A DNA stretch of 34,548 nucleotides. It comes from Rhypophila decipiens. Its lineage: Eukaryota > Ascomycota > Sordariomycetes > Sordariales > Naviculisporaceae. The stretch lies in assembly GCA_033297075.1 (NCBI GenBank), contig MU858324.1:1-34548 (forward strand), in the 5' to 3' direction. Below are positions 20,076 through 30,504 of this stretch, one piece after another. Position numbers and translations under genes: made by a program. The first letter of the stretch is position 1. Each line of letters starts with the position of its first letter. The notes beneath the pieces are model-generated. The model saw only the letters and a program-made list of their open reading frames with translations, was not told the origin of the DNA and searched no databases.

Positions 20076-21305
20076 ATGGCCGACTCATCAACCACTGCCC
20101 TCGACGTCTTCGACCCTAGCAATGTGAATCTCAGCAATGTCTCGGACGAACTTTATAAGCAGATCATTTGTTTCTTGAAGGCCCGCAGCAGCCCGCCAGA
20201 AAGCAACATCGGCTTGCGTATCTCGGCCCTCTTTGTCATCTTAGTCACCGCGTCGCTCACCACCCTATTTCCGGTCGTCACGACCCGTGTTCACCTCTTC
20301 CACGTCCCGCTGTACGTCTATATCTTTGCCCGCTACTTCGGAGCCGGGATCATCATCGCCACTGCCTTCATCCACTTGTTAGACCCGGCATACGAGGCCA
20401 TTGGACCGTACACTTGTGTTGGCCTCACCAAGGGATGGAAAGGGTACTCGTGGCCGCCCAGCATCGCCATGGCCTCGGCTATGCTCATCTTTCTTCTCGA
20501 CTTTGGTGCTGAATGGTATGTCGAAAGGACGTTTGGTCTCGAGCACCAGCACAAGGCGGTCGAGGAAACAACCCCGGTACCGGATAATCGATCGGCACCG
20601 TCGGGGCATCCCCTGCGCAGTCGGCAACTCTCAATAGTGTCACATCACTCTCACCAGTTTCTCCATTCTGCTGACCAAGACGACGAATTATCACACCCAG
20701 AGCCAGAAGATGCCGAGAGCACAGCAGGAGAAGAGAAGGCGGCGGTGGCTGAAAGAGATGTCGAGATTGTGCCGTCACCAACGACATCAATCGCCGCACG
20801 AGAGACGGAGCGAGGATTTCGCTCCCAAATCGCGGCCTTCATGATCCTGGAATTTGGCGTCATTGTTCACTCTGTCATTATCGGACTCAATCTCGGCGCC
20901 TCGGGTGACGAGTTTACCTCGCTCTACCCTGTGGTGGTCTTCCATCAGGCATTTGAAGGGCTGGGAATCGGCGCCCGGTTGAGCGTGATCCCATTCCCAC
21001 CACGATTCACGTGGCTGCCATGGTCCTTCTGCGCACTCTACGGACTCTCTACCCCGCTCTCTCTCGCTGCTGGGCTTTTCATTGCAAAAGCGTACGACCC
21101 AGCCTCCTTCACGGCCTCGATCGTATCGGGTGTTCTGGATTCCATCTCGGCTGGCATATTGCTGTACACTGGGCTGGTAGAGCTACTTGCGCGCGATTTT
21201 TTGTTTAACCCTGACCGGACCCGAAAGACCAAGCGCATTTGCTTCATGCTGGGCTCGTTGTTTCTGGGTCTTTTTCTCATGGCGCTTCTTGGAAAGTGGG
21301 CATAA
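20076..21305 (+). CDS. ZIP-family zinc/iron transporter
   Basis: 409 residues, intronless, from the ATG in GCAGCCATGGCC context (the frame is open 17 codons further upstream). ZIP hallmarks are helix 4 HSVIIGLNLG at about 265-274 and helix 5 HQAFEGLGIG at about 290-299. Their histidines and glutamate form the binuclear metal site. Residues near 156-220 are a His- and acid-rich cytosolic loop (HHSHQFLHS) between helices 3 and 4, as in Zrt1/Zrt2 transporters. Eight membrane helices are visible. It should import Zn2+ across the plasma membrane. The leader holds several upstream ATGs. No clear Zap1-type zinc-response element was found upstream. The PPxY protein gene just upstream may be functionally linked. 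Confidence 0.92.
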   Translation: MADSSTTALDVFDPSNVNLSNVSDELYKQIICFLKARSSPPESNIGLRISALFVILVTASLTTLFPVVTTRVHLFHVPLYVYIFARYFGAGIIIATAFIHLLDPAYEAIGPYTCVGLTKGWKGYSWPPSIAMASAMLIFLLDFGAEWYVERTFGLEHQHKAVEETTPVPDNRSAPSGHPLRSRQLSIVSHHSHQFLHSADQDDELSHPEPEDAESTAGEEKAAVAERDVEIVPSPTTSIAARETERGFRSQIAAFMILEFGVIVHSVIIGLNLGASGDEFTSLYPVVVFHQAFEGLGIGARLSVIPFPPRFTWLPWSFCALYGLSTPLSLAAGLFIAKAYDPASFTASIVSGVLDSISAGILLYTGLVELLARDFLFNPDRTRKTKRICFMLGSLFLGLFLMALLGKWA

Positions 21306-21846
21306 GCAACAACGCTCACCAGGACGACTCGTTGGGGATGATGGGTACTGTGAGCAATGGGTTTGTGACAAGAACGGACAATTTGACGATGGAGCTCGAC
21401 GTTTCGTTGGGCAGGTTTTTATTGTCTGACTTTGATCACTTGTTCCTGTCGTTTCGTTGCCGTTTTGTGAGGTCACGGACTGATATCCACGAGCACAATG
21501 GCTGAGCTCGTTTGTTGGTTGTATCATGAGACAAAGTTGTAAATTGCATTTGCTAGCCCCGTAGTTTCGGTGTTATATACCCTTTTCAATCATACATAGT
21601 CATATTCTGAGTTTGCTTTTGCAGTGTTGGTAAATCCGTACTGCTACAGGTACAGTACCAGATTGCCAGACTCGAAAATGTCGTAGGTGCTTGGGACAAG
21701 TTTTGTGCTGATTCATTACAAGTGATCCACTAAGATAAGCCAACCAGAGTTCACTCCACATCATTTTCCGCGAAAGTCCACAAGTGGGCGGATGGAGTGT
21801 AGGATATAGGAAACAATAAACAACAGCTGACCAATCATCCCTTCCA
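21306..21846. other. 3' spacer between ZIP gene and tRNA
   Basis: No gene supported. It will contain the ZIP 3' untranslated region. Nothing else recognised. Confidence 0.5.
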
Positions 21847-21946
21847 GGCGTGGTGGCAGAGTGGTCTAATGCGCAAGACTTGAATACATTCGTATCCATG
21901 TTATCTTGTCTCTTCGGAGGCGTCCGTTCGAACCGGGCCCACGTCG
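21847..21946 (+). tRNA. tRNA-Ser (anticodon UGA), with intron
   Basis: The acceptor stem GGCGTGG pairs with CCACGTC (one G-U), followed by discriminator G. The D-arm is GCA/TGC. Anticodon stem CAAGA (21874-21878) pairs with TCTTG (21904-21908). The anticodon is TGA at 21881-21883. An 18-nt intron (21885-21902) sits after position 37, the usual place. A long variable arm (TCTCTTCGGAGGC) and T-arm GTCCG-TTCGAAC-CGGGC follow. The long variable arm and G73 fit serine. A T-rich run at about 21955-21967 serves as the Pol III terminator. Decodes UCA codons. Confidence 0.93.
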
Positions 21947-22204
21947 ATTTCTCTTTTGTTTTTTTTATCCCTAGATATTGATAATACGTATTTGGTTTGC
22001 ACAACCTTTTTGGTCTTTTTTGTTTCCCTTTTACTACTATCAGGTTTTCATCCTTTCTGGCTTTGGTCGCTCCCTGCTGACTCATCGAATCCTTTCGGTT
22101 TCCCCACCTCATGCTTCTTCACTCCTGGCCAGTCGTTACCAACACCTCGCACTGCTGAATCCGAGTTGACAGTACCAAGAACAATAGAAAAGCTGACTAC
22201 CGCT

Positions 22205-22231
22205 CCCCCCCCCCCCCCCCCCAAAAAAAAA
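22205..22231. repeat. Poly-C (18) followed by poly-A (9) tract
   Basis: A pure homopolymer run of 18 C then 9 A, in the leader region about 245 bp upstream of the sirtuin ATG. Such tracts are length-variable and prone to sequencing error. Confidence 0.9.
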
Positions 22232-22474
22232 CTGTTTGGCAATTCGTTCGCCCCCCAGAAAAACAATAAGCCTTTCCGTTTGTTGCCCAGAACTTGCTCA
22301 CGTGAGGACGCGTGTTTGTTTACTTCTTGGCGGTCAGGTCACAGCAACGACAACACCTTCATCTTGTATCAATCTCTTCCTCATCCCCACGATATATCGC
22401 CACAGTGTTTGAACTCACAATTCCAAACTTGGTCATATCTAAAACAACCAACACATCTTCAAGCAGAAAGCAAA

Positions 22475-23650
22475 ATGGCCGACTCAGCCCCCGCCATCGC
22501 CGAGGAGGAAAAACACGAACCGTCACACATCCTCGACCGTAAAGCAGAATCCCTCGCCAAGCTAATCTCCCAATCCAAACATATGATCGTCTTCACCGGC
22601 GCGGGCATCTCGACCTCGGCAGGAATCCCTGATTTCCGCGGCCCAGAAGGCGCCTGGACTCTACGCAAACAAGGACGCGAGCGAACCTCACAGACAACCT
22701 CTACTCTCCAAGCAATCCCCACGCCGAGCCACATGGCCCTCGTGGCGCTCCAAAATGCCGGACTGCTGAAATACTTAGTCAGCCAGAACTGCGACGGTTT
22801 ACACCGCAAGAGCGGGATCTTGCCGGGGAAAATCTCGGAACTGCACGGGAACTCAAACAGAGAGTCTTGTCGGGATTGTGGAAAAGAGTACATACGGGAT
22901 TTCCGGGCTGTCGCGAAGTACGAAAAGACGGTGCATGATCATCGCACTGGCAGGAAATGTGCCATGTCGGGATGTAAAGGTGTCTTGGTGGATACGATTA
23001 TCAACTTTGGGGAACAACTTCCTGAGGAGCCGCATAGACTTGCGAGGCAGCATGCGGAGACAGCGGATTTGTGTTTGGTGTTGGGGTCGAGTTTGACTGT
23101 CACCCCTGCGAATGAGATTCCCGAGATTGTGGGACGGAGGAAGAAGGCTGCGGCAAAGTTGGTGATTTGTAATTTGCAGAGCACACCTATTGACAGTTTT
23201 GCGTCGTTGAGGGTGTTTGCCTGGACGGATGAGCTTATGGTTAGGGTTATGGAGAAGTTGGGGGTGGAAGTTCCGGTTTTTGTGCTGAGACGGAGGTTGG
23301 TTGTTGAGGTCAAGGTTGATTCGGGTAGTGAAAGGCATTCGGTTCGTGTTTATGGACTGGATGTGGATGATACGCCTGCGTCGTTTTTGAAGAGTGTCAG
23401 GTTGGAGTATAATCGTCGGTGTATTACTCGGGAGCCGTTCTTGATCAATTTTAGAGGTGGGCTGGAGGAGGATCTTGGGATGAAGTTGAGGTTGGAGCTG
23501 GAGTTTATGGGCCATTATGGCGAGCCGAATCTGGAGATTGTGCACGATTTGACGGAGGCTAAAGAGCAGGATGGGGAGCTGGTTAAGGCCGTGTATCTTC
23601 TGGGGTATAACCCGCAGAATGGAGAGTGGGAGACTACTTTGCAAAGCTGA
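22475..23650 (+). CDS. Sirtuin NAD-dependent deacylase (SIRT6/SIRT7-like)
   Basis: 391 residues from the ATG in CAAAATGGCC context. The frame stays open far upstream, but that part is leader with the homopolymer run. Sirtuin marks in order: NAD-binding GAGIS at 42-46 with IPDFRGPEG, QNCDGLH at 104-110, catalytic His124 in ELHG, zinc-ligand cysteines 132, 135, 162 and 167, INFGE, and GSSLTV. The short helical part and the INFGEQLP block point to class IV (SIRT6/7), likely nuclear and acting on chromatin. The C-terminal 120 residues are an extension I cannot assign. Strong composition switch: the coding strand is C-rich in the 5' part and G-rich in the 3' half. Confidence 0.92.
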   Translation: MADSAPAIAEEEKHEPSHILDRKAESLAKLISQSKHMIVFTGAGISTSAGIPDFRGPEGAWTLRKQGRERTSQTTSTLQAIPTPSHMALVALQNAGLLKYLVSQNCDGLHRKSGILPGKISELHGNSNRESCRDCGKEYIRDFRAVAKYEKTVHDHRTGRKCAMSGCKGVLVDTIINFGEQLPEEPHRLARQHAETADLCLVLGSSLTVTPANEIPEIVGRRKKAAAKLVICNLQSTPIDSFASLRVFAWTDELMVRVMEKLGVEVPVFVLRRRLVVEVKVDSGSERHSVRVYGLDVDDTPASFLKSVRLEYNRRCITREPFLINFRGGLEEDLGMKLRLELEFMGHYGEPNLEIVHDLTEAKEQDGELVKAVYLLGYNPQNGEWETTLQS

Positions 23651-25762
23651 GGATGACGAGAACCGGGTTCGAACAGATAACCGCACGCCGGAATCATGGC
23701 CGGCGGCGGCCATTTTCCGCTTGATGCATCACACAACGAAAAGCAAGATAAGGCGTTTGCAGCAGCTGTGGCTATAACTGTTTACCATGAGGAAAAAAAC
23801 AATAGCTCACAAGCTATTCTGTTGATTTGGGCCACTAGCCGTTGACTTCTCATCCAGGCTATATCGCGTTAATAAGCACAAAGCCATGAATATATTCAGC
23901 CCGGGAGAGACTACCGGGACATCAAGTCAGGACACGGCAAAACAAAGGTCCACGACAATGACAATACAAAAGTTGTCGTAGCGAAAGCCCCGTCAGCAGC
24001 AAGTGTCAACGGCTTTTCCATCAGCACCGTATTAATGCCTGTACACACACAAACATTGTCTCCTTCGTGACACTAGAGGCCAAAAACGCATGCATTAATC
24101 AGTCCATGGACATCATACACTAGCAGGGACAGGAAATACATAAACCCTGACAGTAATGGACCGAATACCAAACTATTGTTCCGAAGATGGGTTTGATTCT
24201 CCAACTATAACAGAACCAAGGCGGCCTATCATACCTGACGAGATAGACGATGTCACTTTATAGAGCTACCTTCTTGACTCGCCGATCCACATCTCAACCT
24301 CGGCACAAATCCGAACGGGTTAGCAAAAACAACGTCAACAGCCTCAACTCATGTTCAAGAATTTCGGAGATAATAACCATCGAGCGAATATGATATGATC
24401 TCAAACTCAAGTATCTCGACAAATAACCTGCAGGTAAATACATCTAAGCAGAGCAGGCCACGAAAGCCATGTCTTTCAAGACGCTCCGAGACTCCGTGTA
24501 AGAGTGTAATATACCAGCATTCAGACAACTGCCCATTGCTTCCCAGTTGAACTCTGTTTCTTAGACCGGTGTCTCCATCCACTGCTTCTCAGAACCGAGG
24601 CCCCGAAGAATTCTCCTTGGATAACTGCCGGCTTTGTCATGACGCATCTCTACGGTACGATGCGACGGTGAAGTCAGAAGCTCGCAGGTATCAACCTAAA
24701 GTCGAGCACGAGCCTCAATAAAGTTCAAACCCTCCCAAACCAGATCGATTCTCAGGTCATACGAGTGACTTACCTTGTAACCAAATCGCCCAAACTAGGT
24801 ATTTGTAATACTGCAGCTCAAACTGACATTAATTACCGTGTGAAAAGCCGGCAAGACGGGAAAGATTAGAGAAGGCGATAGCAGGATTACCGGCCGAGCC
24901 AAGTGCCAAGGGATGCGAGTTATCCCCACCGGCTTTGTTTCGATCTTTCTTCCATTCTCCATTCCATCTCCATCGACCTCTGGAGACCTCAACAAAAGGG
25001 GTGATGATTTTCTCAAAGACCAGACGAAATCGGAGCAGTTCTTCCGCGCAGAGACCAACGGCTCGGAGGGCTCGGGAGGAGCCGAAGGCCGGATACCCCT
25101 GAATGGAGTCAGGGTCCATTCAGGGGGCCTGCCAATCAGACCAGCCGGAGACGTCCAAGATTGCCAACCTTTTTAGCTTTGATGACTGCTGGAAAGGGTA
25201 TGCCTATTTACATTACTCCTGCCACGTTGATGGGGAGAAATGACCCCCAAACCACAACGTTGACCAAACGGTGCTACCCGCATTCGCACAACGGCTCACC
25301 TCGTTTTCCCACAGTCTCCTCTTTGAGATCCACAGAATCCACCCAGAAATAGCAGAAAAGTACAAGAGCCCACCAGAGCCCACACACGTGCGACGTGCCA
25401 ACTGGGACTAACCCCGAGTCCACCGCGCAAAGGGTCGTCAACCAAATTTGCCATGCTTTGTCGTGACATCGCGTCTCGTTTCCCATGTCAACCCCATCTC
25501 CCGGGAAGAAGAAGAGAACGCAAAAAAAACACCGAGCAAAGCTCTTCTCCCCCACCCACGACCTGGCGGACAACACGCGATTTTTCTATGGGCAGGGGAC
25601 GTGGCATCCCAATCTGCCCATGTCGTCATCCACAATGCAATTTCTCAGCACGCAAGCCAAACCCAAGCTTTCTAAGCTCGCGTCCGATATCCGAGGATTC
25701 CCCATGAGATGCAACCCTGGAGGCTTGGGTGTGGAGCAAGCGAGGGCAGGAACCGAAAACGA
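23651..25762. other. 2.1-kb gene-free spacer
   Basis: I see no coding region I can support on either strand. It contains one perfect hairpin (25096-25126, annotated separately). The last few hundred bases belong to the promoter of the FAD oxidase gene. A short or strongly spliced gene could be hidden here. Confidence 0.5.
25096..25126. promoter_or_regulatory. Perfect 12-bp inverted repeat with CCCCT ends
   Basis: CCCCTGAATGGA and its exact reverse complement TCCATTCAGGGG flank a 7-nt loop. Each arm ends in CCCCT/AGGGG, the core of the fungal stress-response element bound by Msn2/4-type zinc fingers. It lies about 740 bp upstream of the FAD oxidase. A regulatory role is inferred only. Confidence 0.45.
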
Positions 25763-25768
25763 TATAAA
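25763..25768 (+). promoter_or_regulatory. TATA box of the FAD oxidase gene
   Basis: TATAAA lies 104 bp upstream of the ATG at 25867 and is followed by a C/T-rich leader. Confidence 0.55.
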
Positions 25769-25866
25769 CTCGGGGCCGATCTCTCGTCTGCCACATGGCA
25801 CCCTCGAGGTTTCCCCAGTACCCTTCAAATTTCGCCTTGTTGATCTTTTCTTGTCCATCACTCACG

Positions 25867-27963
25867 ATGGGCGTCCGCTCTTTAACCACATCCCTGCTCC
25901 TTGCGGGAGCTACACTCAGCCATCTTGTCGCGGCGCAGACAATCGTGGTTGAGGACACTGTTCTTGGTATGTCAACATCATCATAACGGGAACATGAAGC
26001 TGTTACTAACACATCAACAGCTGCAAACGAGACCACCGTCGCCCCTGCCGCTGAGCCTGTTGACGTCCCCGAGACCGAGATTCCTCTCAGCGAGGCCGAG
26101 GTTGTGCAGTTGACAGACAGTGTCATCGCAAACCTCACTGAGTTTCAGTTGAGCAGCGTCGAGCTTTTTGACTTCGCTCCGGCTGACGAGAACGCCACCA
26201 ACTTTGAGAAGCGCTTCTTCGGCCAGCCCAAGTGCAAGACTTTCCCGGGTGATTTCCTATGGCCCTCCAAGCTGGTCTGGAAGGTATTCGACCTCCTCAC
26301 TGGCGGTGCCCTGATCGAGACTGTTCCCATCGGAGCCGTCTGCTTCAAGACCAGCGGCGTCTACAATGCTGCCAAGTGCCAAACTCTACTTGACAACTGG
26401 GGCAACCATGAAGTCCAGTAAGTCTCCCATCCTTTTACCTTTGTCGTAACATGTCCTAACAGACTGGTTGCCAGCACCAACGACCCGACCTCCGTCATGA
26501 CCGTTCTATACCAAGGAGAGACGTGCAAGCCCCAGACCGGCGCCGCTGATCCTAGCGCCCGATGCACCCTCGGCTCCTTCCCCTCATACTCTGTCGAGGT
26601 CAGGAACGTAGCCCAGATCCAGCTCGCCATCAACTTTGCCCGCAACGCCAACATCCGCCTCGTCGTCCACAACACTGGCCATGACTTCCTCGGCAAGTCC
26701 ACTGGTGCTGGCTCGCTCTCCATCTGGACCCACAAGCTCAAGTCCATACAGTACCTCAAGTCGGTCCGCACCAAGTCTTACAGTGGCCCGGCCATGAAGC
26801 TCGGCGCAGGTGTCCAGGTCCACGAACTCTATGAGGAGGCAGACCGCCGTGGGGTCACCGCCCTCGGCGGAGAATGTGATTCCGTCGGCGTGTCTGGTGG
26901 CTATCTCGCGGGCGGTGGCCATGGGCCTCTCAGCTCCAAGTACGGCATGGCTGCCGATCACGTCCTCTCCATCGACGTCGTCCTCCCCAACGGCCGCTTC
27001 GTCACCGCGGACGAGAACCAAAACACCGACCTCTTCTGGGCCCTTCGTGGTGGTGGCGGTGCCACCTTTGGCGTGGTTACCTCCATGACTGTCAAGGTCT
27101 TCCCCAAGATGAAGTTTGCCGGTGCCAAATGGGAGGTTGTCACACCCGCATACGGCCTTTCCGAAGACACCTTCTTCAAGGTCATGTTTGCCTACTGGCG
27201 TCGCTTCCCCGAGTACGCCGCCAAGAACACGTACGGCTACTCGACCGTCTTCCCCATCGGTCCCCAGCAGTACCTCTGGGCCATGCAGCCTTGGCTCGTG
27301 CCCGACATGACCCTCGTCCAATTCAAGGCCATGATCGCTCCCTTGCTCGCAGAATGGCAAGCCCTCGGCTTCAACATCCAACCTACCTACTTCGAGTACG
27401 ACAACTTCTACGCGACCTGGCGCGACACCTTCCCCCACTCCAACGTCACCATGGAGGGCCTGCGCACAGGATCCCGCCTGTTCCCCGCCTCCAACTGGGA
27501 AAACAATGCCACTCTCAACGGCCTGATGGAGGCCATGAAGACCTCGGTCCAGATGGGCAGCGCCTTGATCCAGTACAACATGAAGGGCACCCAGCAAGCC
27601 GGAACCCCTGCCAGCGCAGTCAACACCCACTGGAGAACGGCCAACTGGTTCGCCATCATGGGCGCGGGCTGGACACCCGGTAACCAGTCTGACTTTGACG
27701 TTGTCAACCGCAGAATCACCAACGACTGGATGGAGCGTCTTAAGCAGTGGGGACCTGGCGGCTACGGCAACGAGGGTGATGTGATGGAGTCCAACTTTGG
27801 CGAGGCCTTCTTTGGAAGCAACTACAAGAGATTGTTGCAGATCAAGAGATCGGTTGACCCGAATGACGTGTTCTGGGCGCCTACCGCTGTTGGATCCGAC
27901 AGGTGGAAGGTCGAAGGCAGTTCTTGGCTGCCTATCCAGACTGGTCGTCTTTGCCGTGTCTAA
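25867..27963 (+). CDS. Secreted BBE-type FAD-linked oxidoreductase
   Basis: Exons 25867-25966, 26021-26417 and 26475-27963 (661 residues). Intron 2 has two possible acceptors 12 nt apart. I take the second, since the branch CTAAC abuts the first. A signal peptide (about 1-24, ending LVAAQ) is followed by an acidic pro-region and a dibasic Lys-Arg at 97-98, a likely Kex2 site. The PCMH-type FAD domain follows, with RLVVHNTGHDFLGKS (His235 the expected 8-alpha-linked residue) and GGECDSVGVSGGYLAGGGHG (Cys300 suits a second flavin bond), then DLFWALRGGGG. The BBE C-terminal block is NFGEAFFGSNYKRLLQIK. Such enzymes oxidise alcohols, sugars or alkaloid-like substrates with O2, giving H2O2. The substrate is not predictable. 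Confidence 0.92.
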
Positions 27964-28289
27964 ATACCCCGCCGGTGACAATTGAGGTAGTCAGGAAGAT
28001 ACAGTATATACCCATGTAATTTTCTTTGTCTGTTTTCACTTTGTCTGTTACGCACATGGAGTTGGAGGTGAGCGAGTGTTGATACCAGGTGGTAATAATG
28101 GCTGTTGTTGGAGTTTCCTGTGCATACAATCTTCTCGCAAATAAGTAATACCATCGTCGTGGGCATCGTGAACATTTGATAGCCCCGAGATCAGAGATAC
28201 CTTACCAATCCCTTCGCTGTTCTGTATTTTCCGTGTACGTGATACCAATCCACGACACTCAACTCCGATCGTTTCTTCCCAACTCGGCC
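27964..28289. other. Convergent 3' spacer
   Basis: Short region between the converging FAD oxidase and MDR reductase genes, containing both 3' untranslated regions. No gene seen. Confidence 0.5.
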
Positions 28290-29270
28290 TCACACAAAGT
28301 TGATCACCACCTTCCCATTGCGACTTCTCTGTCCAGCAAATTCCCAAGCATCGAGCGCCTTCTCAACAGGAAACTCCACGACCGGCAGTGCCTTGATCTT
28401 TCCCAGATCAATCAGCTCACCAACCTCCTTCAGCGCCTCCGCATTTAAGCCAATGACAAAGTACACCGCCCTCACACCGGGATGCATCTCCAGTTCCTCC
28501 GGCACCGCCTTCCCAAACGCCCACGCCGGAGCCGGGTCCGCAACAGTGACAATCACGCCTCCCGGACTTTTGACAACCTCCCACGCCTTGGCCAGCACCT
28601 CACCGCCCGCCATATCAATCACCACATCCACCTTGCCCACCTTCTCTTCCCAGTCCGGCACCTTGTAATCTACACACTCCGACGCACCCAATTCCCTCAA
28701 CCGCTCGAAATTACCTTCCGATGCAAGCGCGACAATATCCAGCCCTCCTCCAAACTTGAGCCGTGCAAGCTGCACCAGAATCAAGCCAACAGCCCCACTC
28801 GCCCCGGTAACCAACACCCTTGTCCCCTTCTTCTTTCCCAAACTCTCCTCCCCAGCATGGACAAACAAGGCCTCCCACGCAGTCAACACAGGAATCGGCA
28901 ACGCCGCAGCCTGCGCGTGAGACAAGCTCCCTGGCTTGCGCACGACTTCTTCTTCCTCGCCGTCAACAAGGACATACTCGGCTTGACCTTGTCCACGATC
29001 GACGTGGAGCATGGCATATACTGCGTCGCCTACTTTTAGCGGGCCGGTGTATGAAGGGCCGAGCGCGGTGATTACACCGGAGACGTCATGTCCCGGTATG
29101 TGTGAGGTTGTTTTGTACACTTCGGGCCAGTTAATCTCGTCGTGGGTGATGCCGGCGGAGTAGACTTTTATGAGGATTTGTGAGCCGGTTGGGGGTGGAA
29201 GGTCGGGATAGGAGGGGTTGAGTGTAATTTGGGGGTTGGATTTGGGACCGAGGAATTGGATTGCTTTCAT
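28290..29270 (-). CDS. Quinone-oxidoreductase-like MDR dehydrogenase
   Basis: 326 residues, intronless. The start is the ATG at 29270 (context CCCAAAATGAAAG). The open frame extends 55 codons further upstream, but as low-complexity leader. The N-terminal GroES-like domain has IPGHDVSGVI at about 58-67. The Rossmann domain has VLVTGASGAVGLILVQLA at about 152-169, with the NADPH-type glycine pattern. There are no structural-zinc cysteines, which fits the zeta-crystallin/quinone oxidoreductase branch of the medium-chain superfamily rather than zinc alcohol dehydrogenases. It likely reduces quinones or conjugated enals with NADPH in the cytosol. The coding strand is C-rich at the 5' end and G-rich at the 3' end. 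The FAD oxidase gene converges on it. Confidence 0.9.
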   Translation of the reverse strand: MKAIQFLGPKSNPQITLNPSYPDLPPPTGSQILIKVYSAGITHDEINWPEVYKTTSHIPGHDVSGVITALGPSYTGPLKVGDAVYAMLHVDRGQGQAEYVLVDGEEEEVVRKPGSLSHAQAAALPIPVLTAWEALFVHAGEESLGKKKGTRVLVTGASGAVGLILVQLARLKFGGGLDIVALASEGNFERLRELGASECVDYKVPDWEEKVGKVDVVIDMAGGEVLAKAWEVVKSPGGVIVTVADPAPAWAFGKAVPEELEMHPGVRAVYFVIGLNAEALKEVGELIDLGKIKALPVVEFPVEKALDAWEFAGQRSRNGKVVINFV

Positions 29271-29936
29271 TTTGGGCGGTTGTTCCTTTTTTTCTTTGCT
29301 GATTTCGTTGGTGGGAGGATGAAGCAGAATTGTTGAGTCTGGGTATTTTGAGTTTATGAGAGTATGATGGTGTAGATTCGGCTGATGCTGGGGATGTAAG
29401 GGAGATGGTGAGTTATAGCTCTTTGTTGTGACCAAATTTCCGAGGAGATGTAGTGACGACGGTTAGTAAGCGACCTCGGCGAAGGGCCGAAGGCCGCGAG
29501 ACAGCAGCGAGAACGCGATCTAAAAGCACTGAGTAAAGTGGTACAGATGACCTAACGGAAATTGGAAGATTGGAAGATCATACGTACCCGTGTACCATAT
29601 CAGATTTATCCACACGCCTCGCAGATCGCAATCGCCGCTGGTAAGACGGCACCATCCCAGCCAACGTCTGGTAAAGAACCACCACCTTATATCGATATAA
29701 CATTTGGTGACTACAAAGATTTTAGCTCTGCGTCCACTTGGCCGACCGCTGCCACACAGCCTATTGAATCGCACATTAACTTTTCCATCTTTGTTCAAGT
29801 GCTCTCCTCCATTGTATATCGAACAGCCGAGCTACTTTTCCTTCGAGATCTTGTTTCCATCCGCCGCCGCCCAGACAGCCATATTCCTTCTTTATTTGCA
29901 TCGGGTCTTCGACAATGAACCTCGTTGCAAAGATGA
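29271..29936. other. Spacer upstream of the MDR gene
   Basis: Holds the MDR promoter and leader. No gene supported. It ends at the left terminus of the third minisatellite element. Confidence 0.5.
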
Positions 29937-30342
29937 CCGCTAGAACCACCGTATGTCTGGCTAAAACGCCGCTGCTAAAACCACCGTATGTCTGGCTAAA
30001 ACCACCGTCATGACTAGCTTGAATAAATCCCTTGACTAACTCAAATAAATACCTCGACTAGGTCGAATAAATGCCTTCGACTAACTCGAATAAATGCGTC
30101 GACTAGCTCGAAGAAATACATTGACTAACTCGAAGAAATACCTTTAACTAGCGCGAATAATAAATGCCTTTCCTAGCTCGAATAACGTTAAATGCCTTAA
30201 CTGGCTCGAATAAATGCCTTCGACTAACTCAAATAAATACCTTCACTAGCTTGACTAAATGCTTTGACTGGTTCGAATAAATGTCTTAACTGGCTCGAAT
30301 AAATGCCTGGACTTTTTGAAGGCCATACGGTGCTTTTAGCGG
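29937..30342 (+). mobile_element. Minisatellite-cored element, copy C, with different inverted termini
   Basis: The left terminus CCGCTAGAACCACCGTATG and the reverse complement of the right (CCGCTAAAAGCACCGTATG) agree at 17 of 19 positions. The left end also has a 24-bp direct repeat with period 35 (starts 29944 and 29979). The core (about 30020-30312) is a tandem array of roughly a dozen units of 22-23 bp such as CTCGAATAAATGCCTTAACTGG, clearly related to the unit of copies A and B, in the copy A orientation. The termini are unrelated to those of A and B. No coding capacity, and no flush target-site duplication was seen. Confidence 0.65.
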
Positions 30343-30504
30343 CGGCGGCCTAAAACCACTGTCTTGGTCTTCAATCTAGTGTCCCAAGGTCAATACCATA
30401 GTAAATATATAGGCAAAGACGTAATTGGAATCTTGACGTATTAACTCGCTGGAAGAAAGGCATTAACTGGTTGTCTGGTGATGCTCGATCCAGGTGATTA
30501 ACTA

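Noticed and set aside
22853..23713. 286-codon open frame antisense to the sirtuin
   Set aside because: Repetitive His/Asn/Arg/Leu composition from the G-rich 3' half of the sirtuin; no recognisable motif.
25485..25952. 155-codon plus-strand open frame upstream of the FAD oxidase
   Set aside because: Overlaps the TATA box and the true first exon in another frame, with no domain. Treated as promoter and leader sequence.
26584..27981. 465-codon open frame antisense to the FAD oxidase
   Set aside because: It is composed of Val, Gly, Glu and His-rich low-complexity text with no domain, and mirrors the strong C-ending codon choice of the real gene on the other strand. A composition shadow.
30020..30312. 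CRISPR-like array
   Set aside because: The units are tandem and contiguous, without unique spacers, degenerate in length, and in a fungal context. It is a minisatellite.
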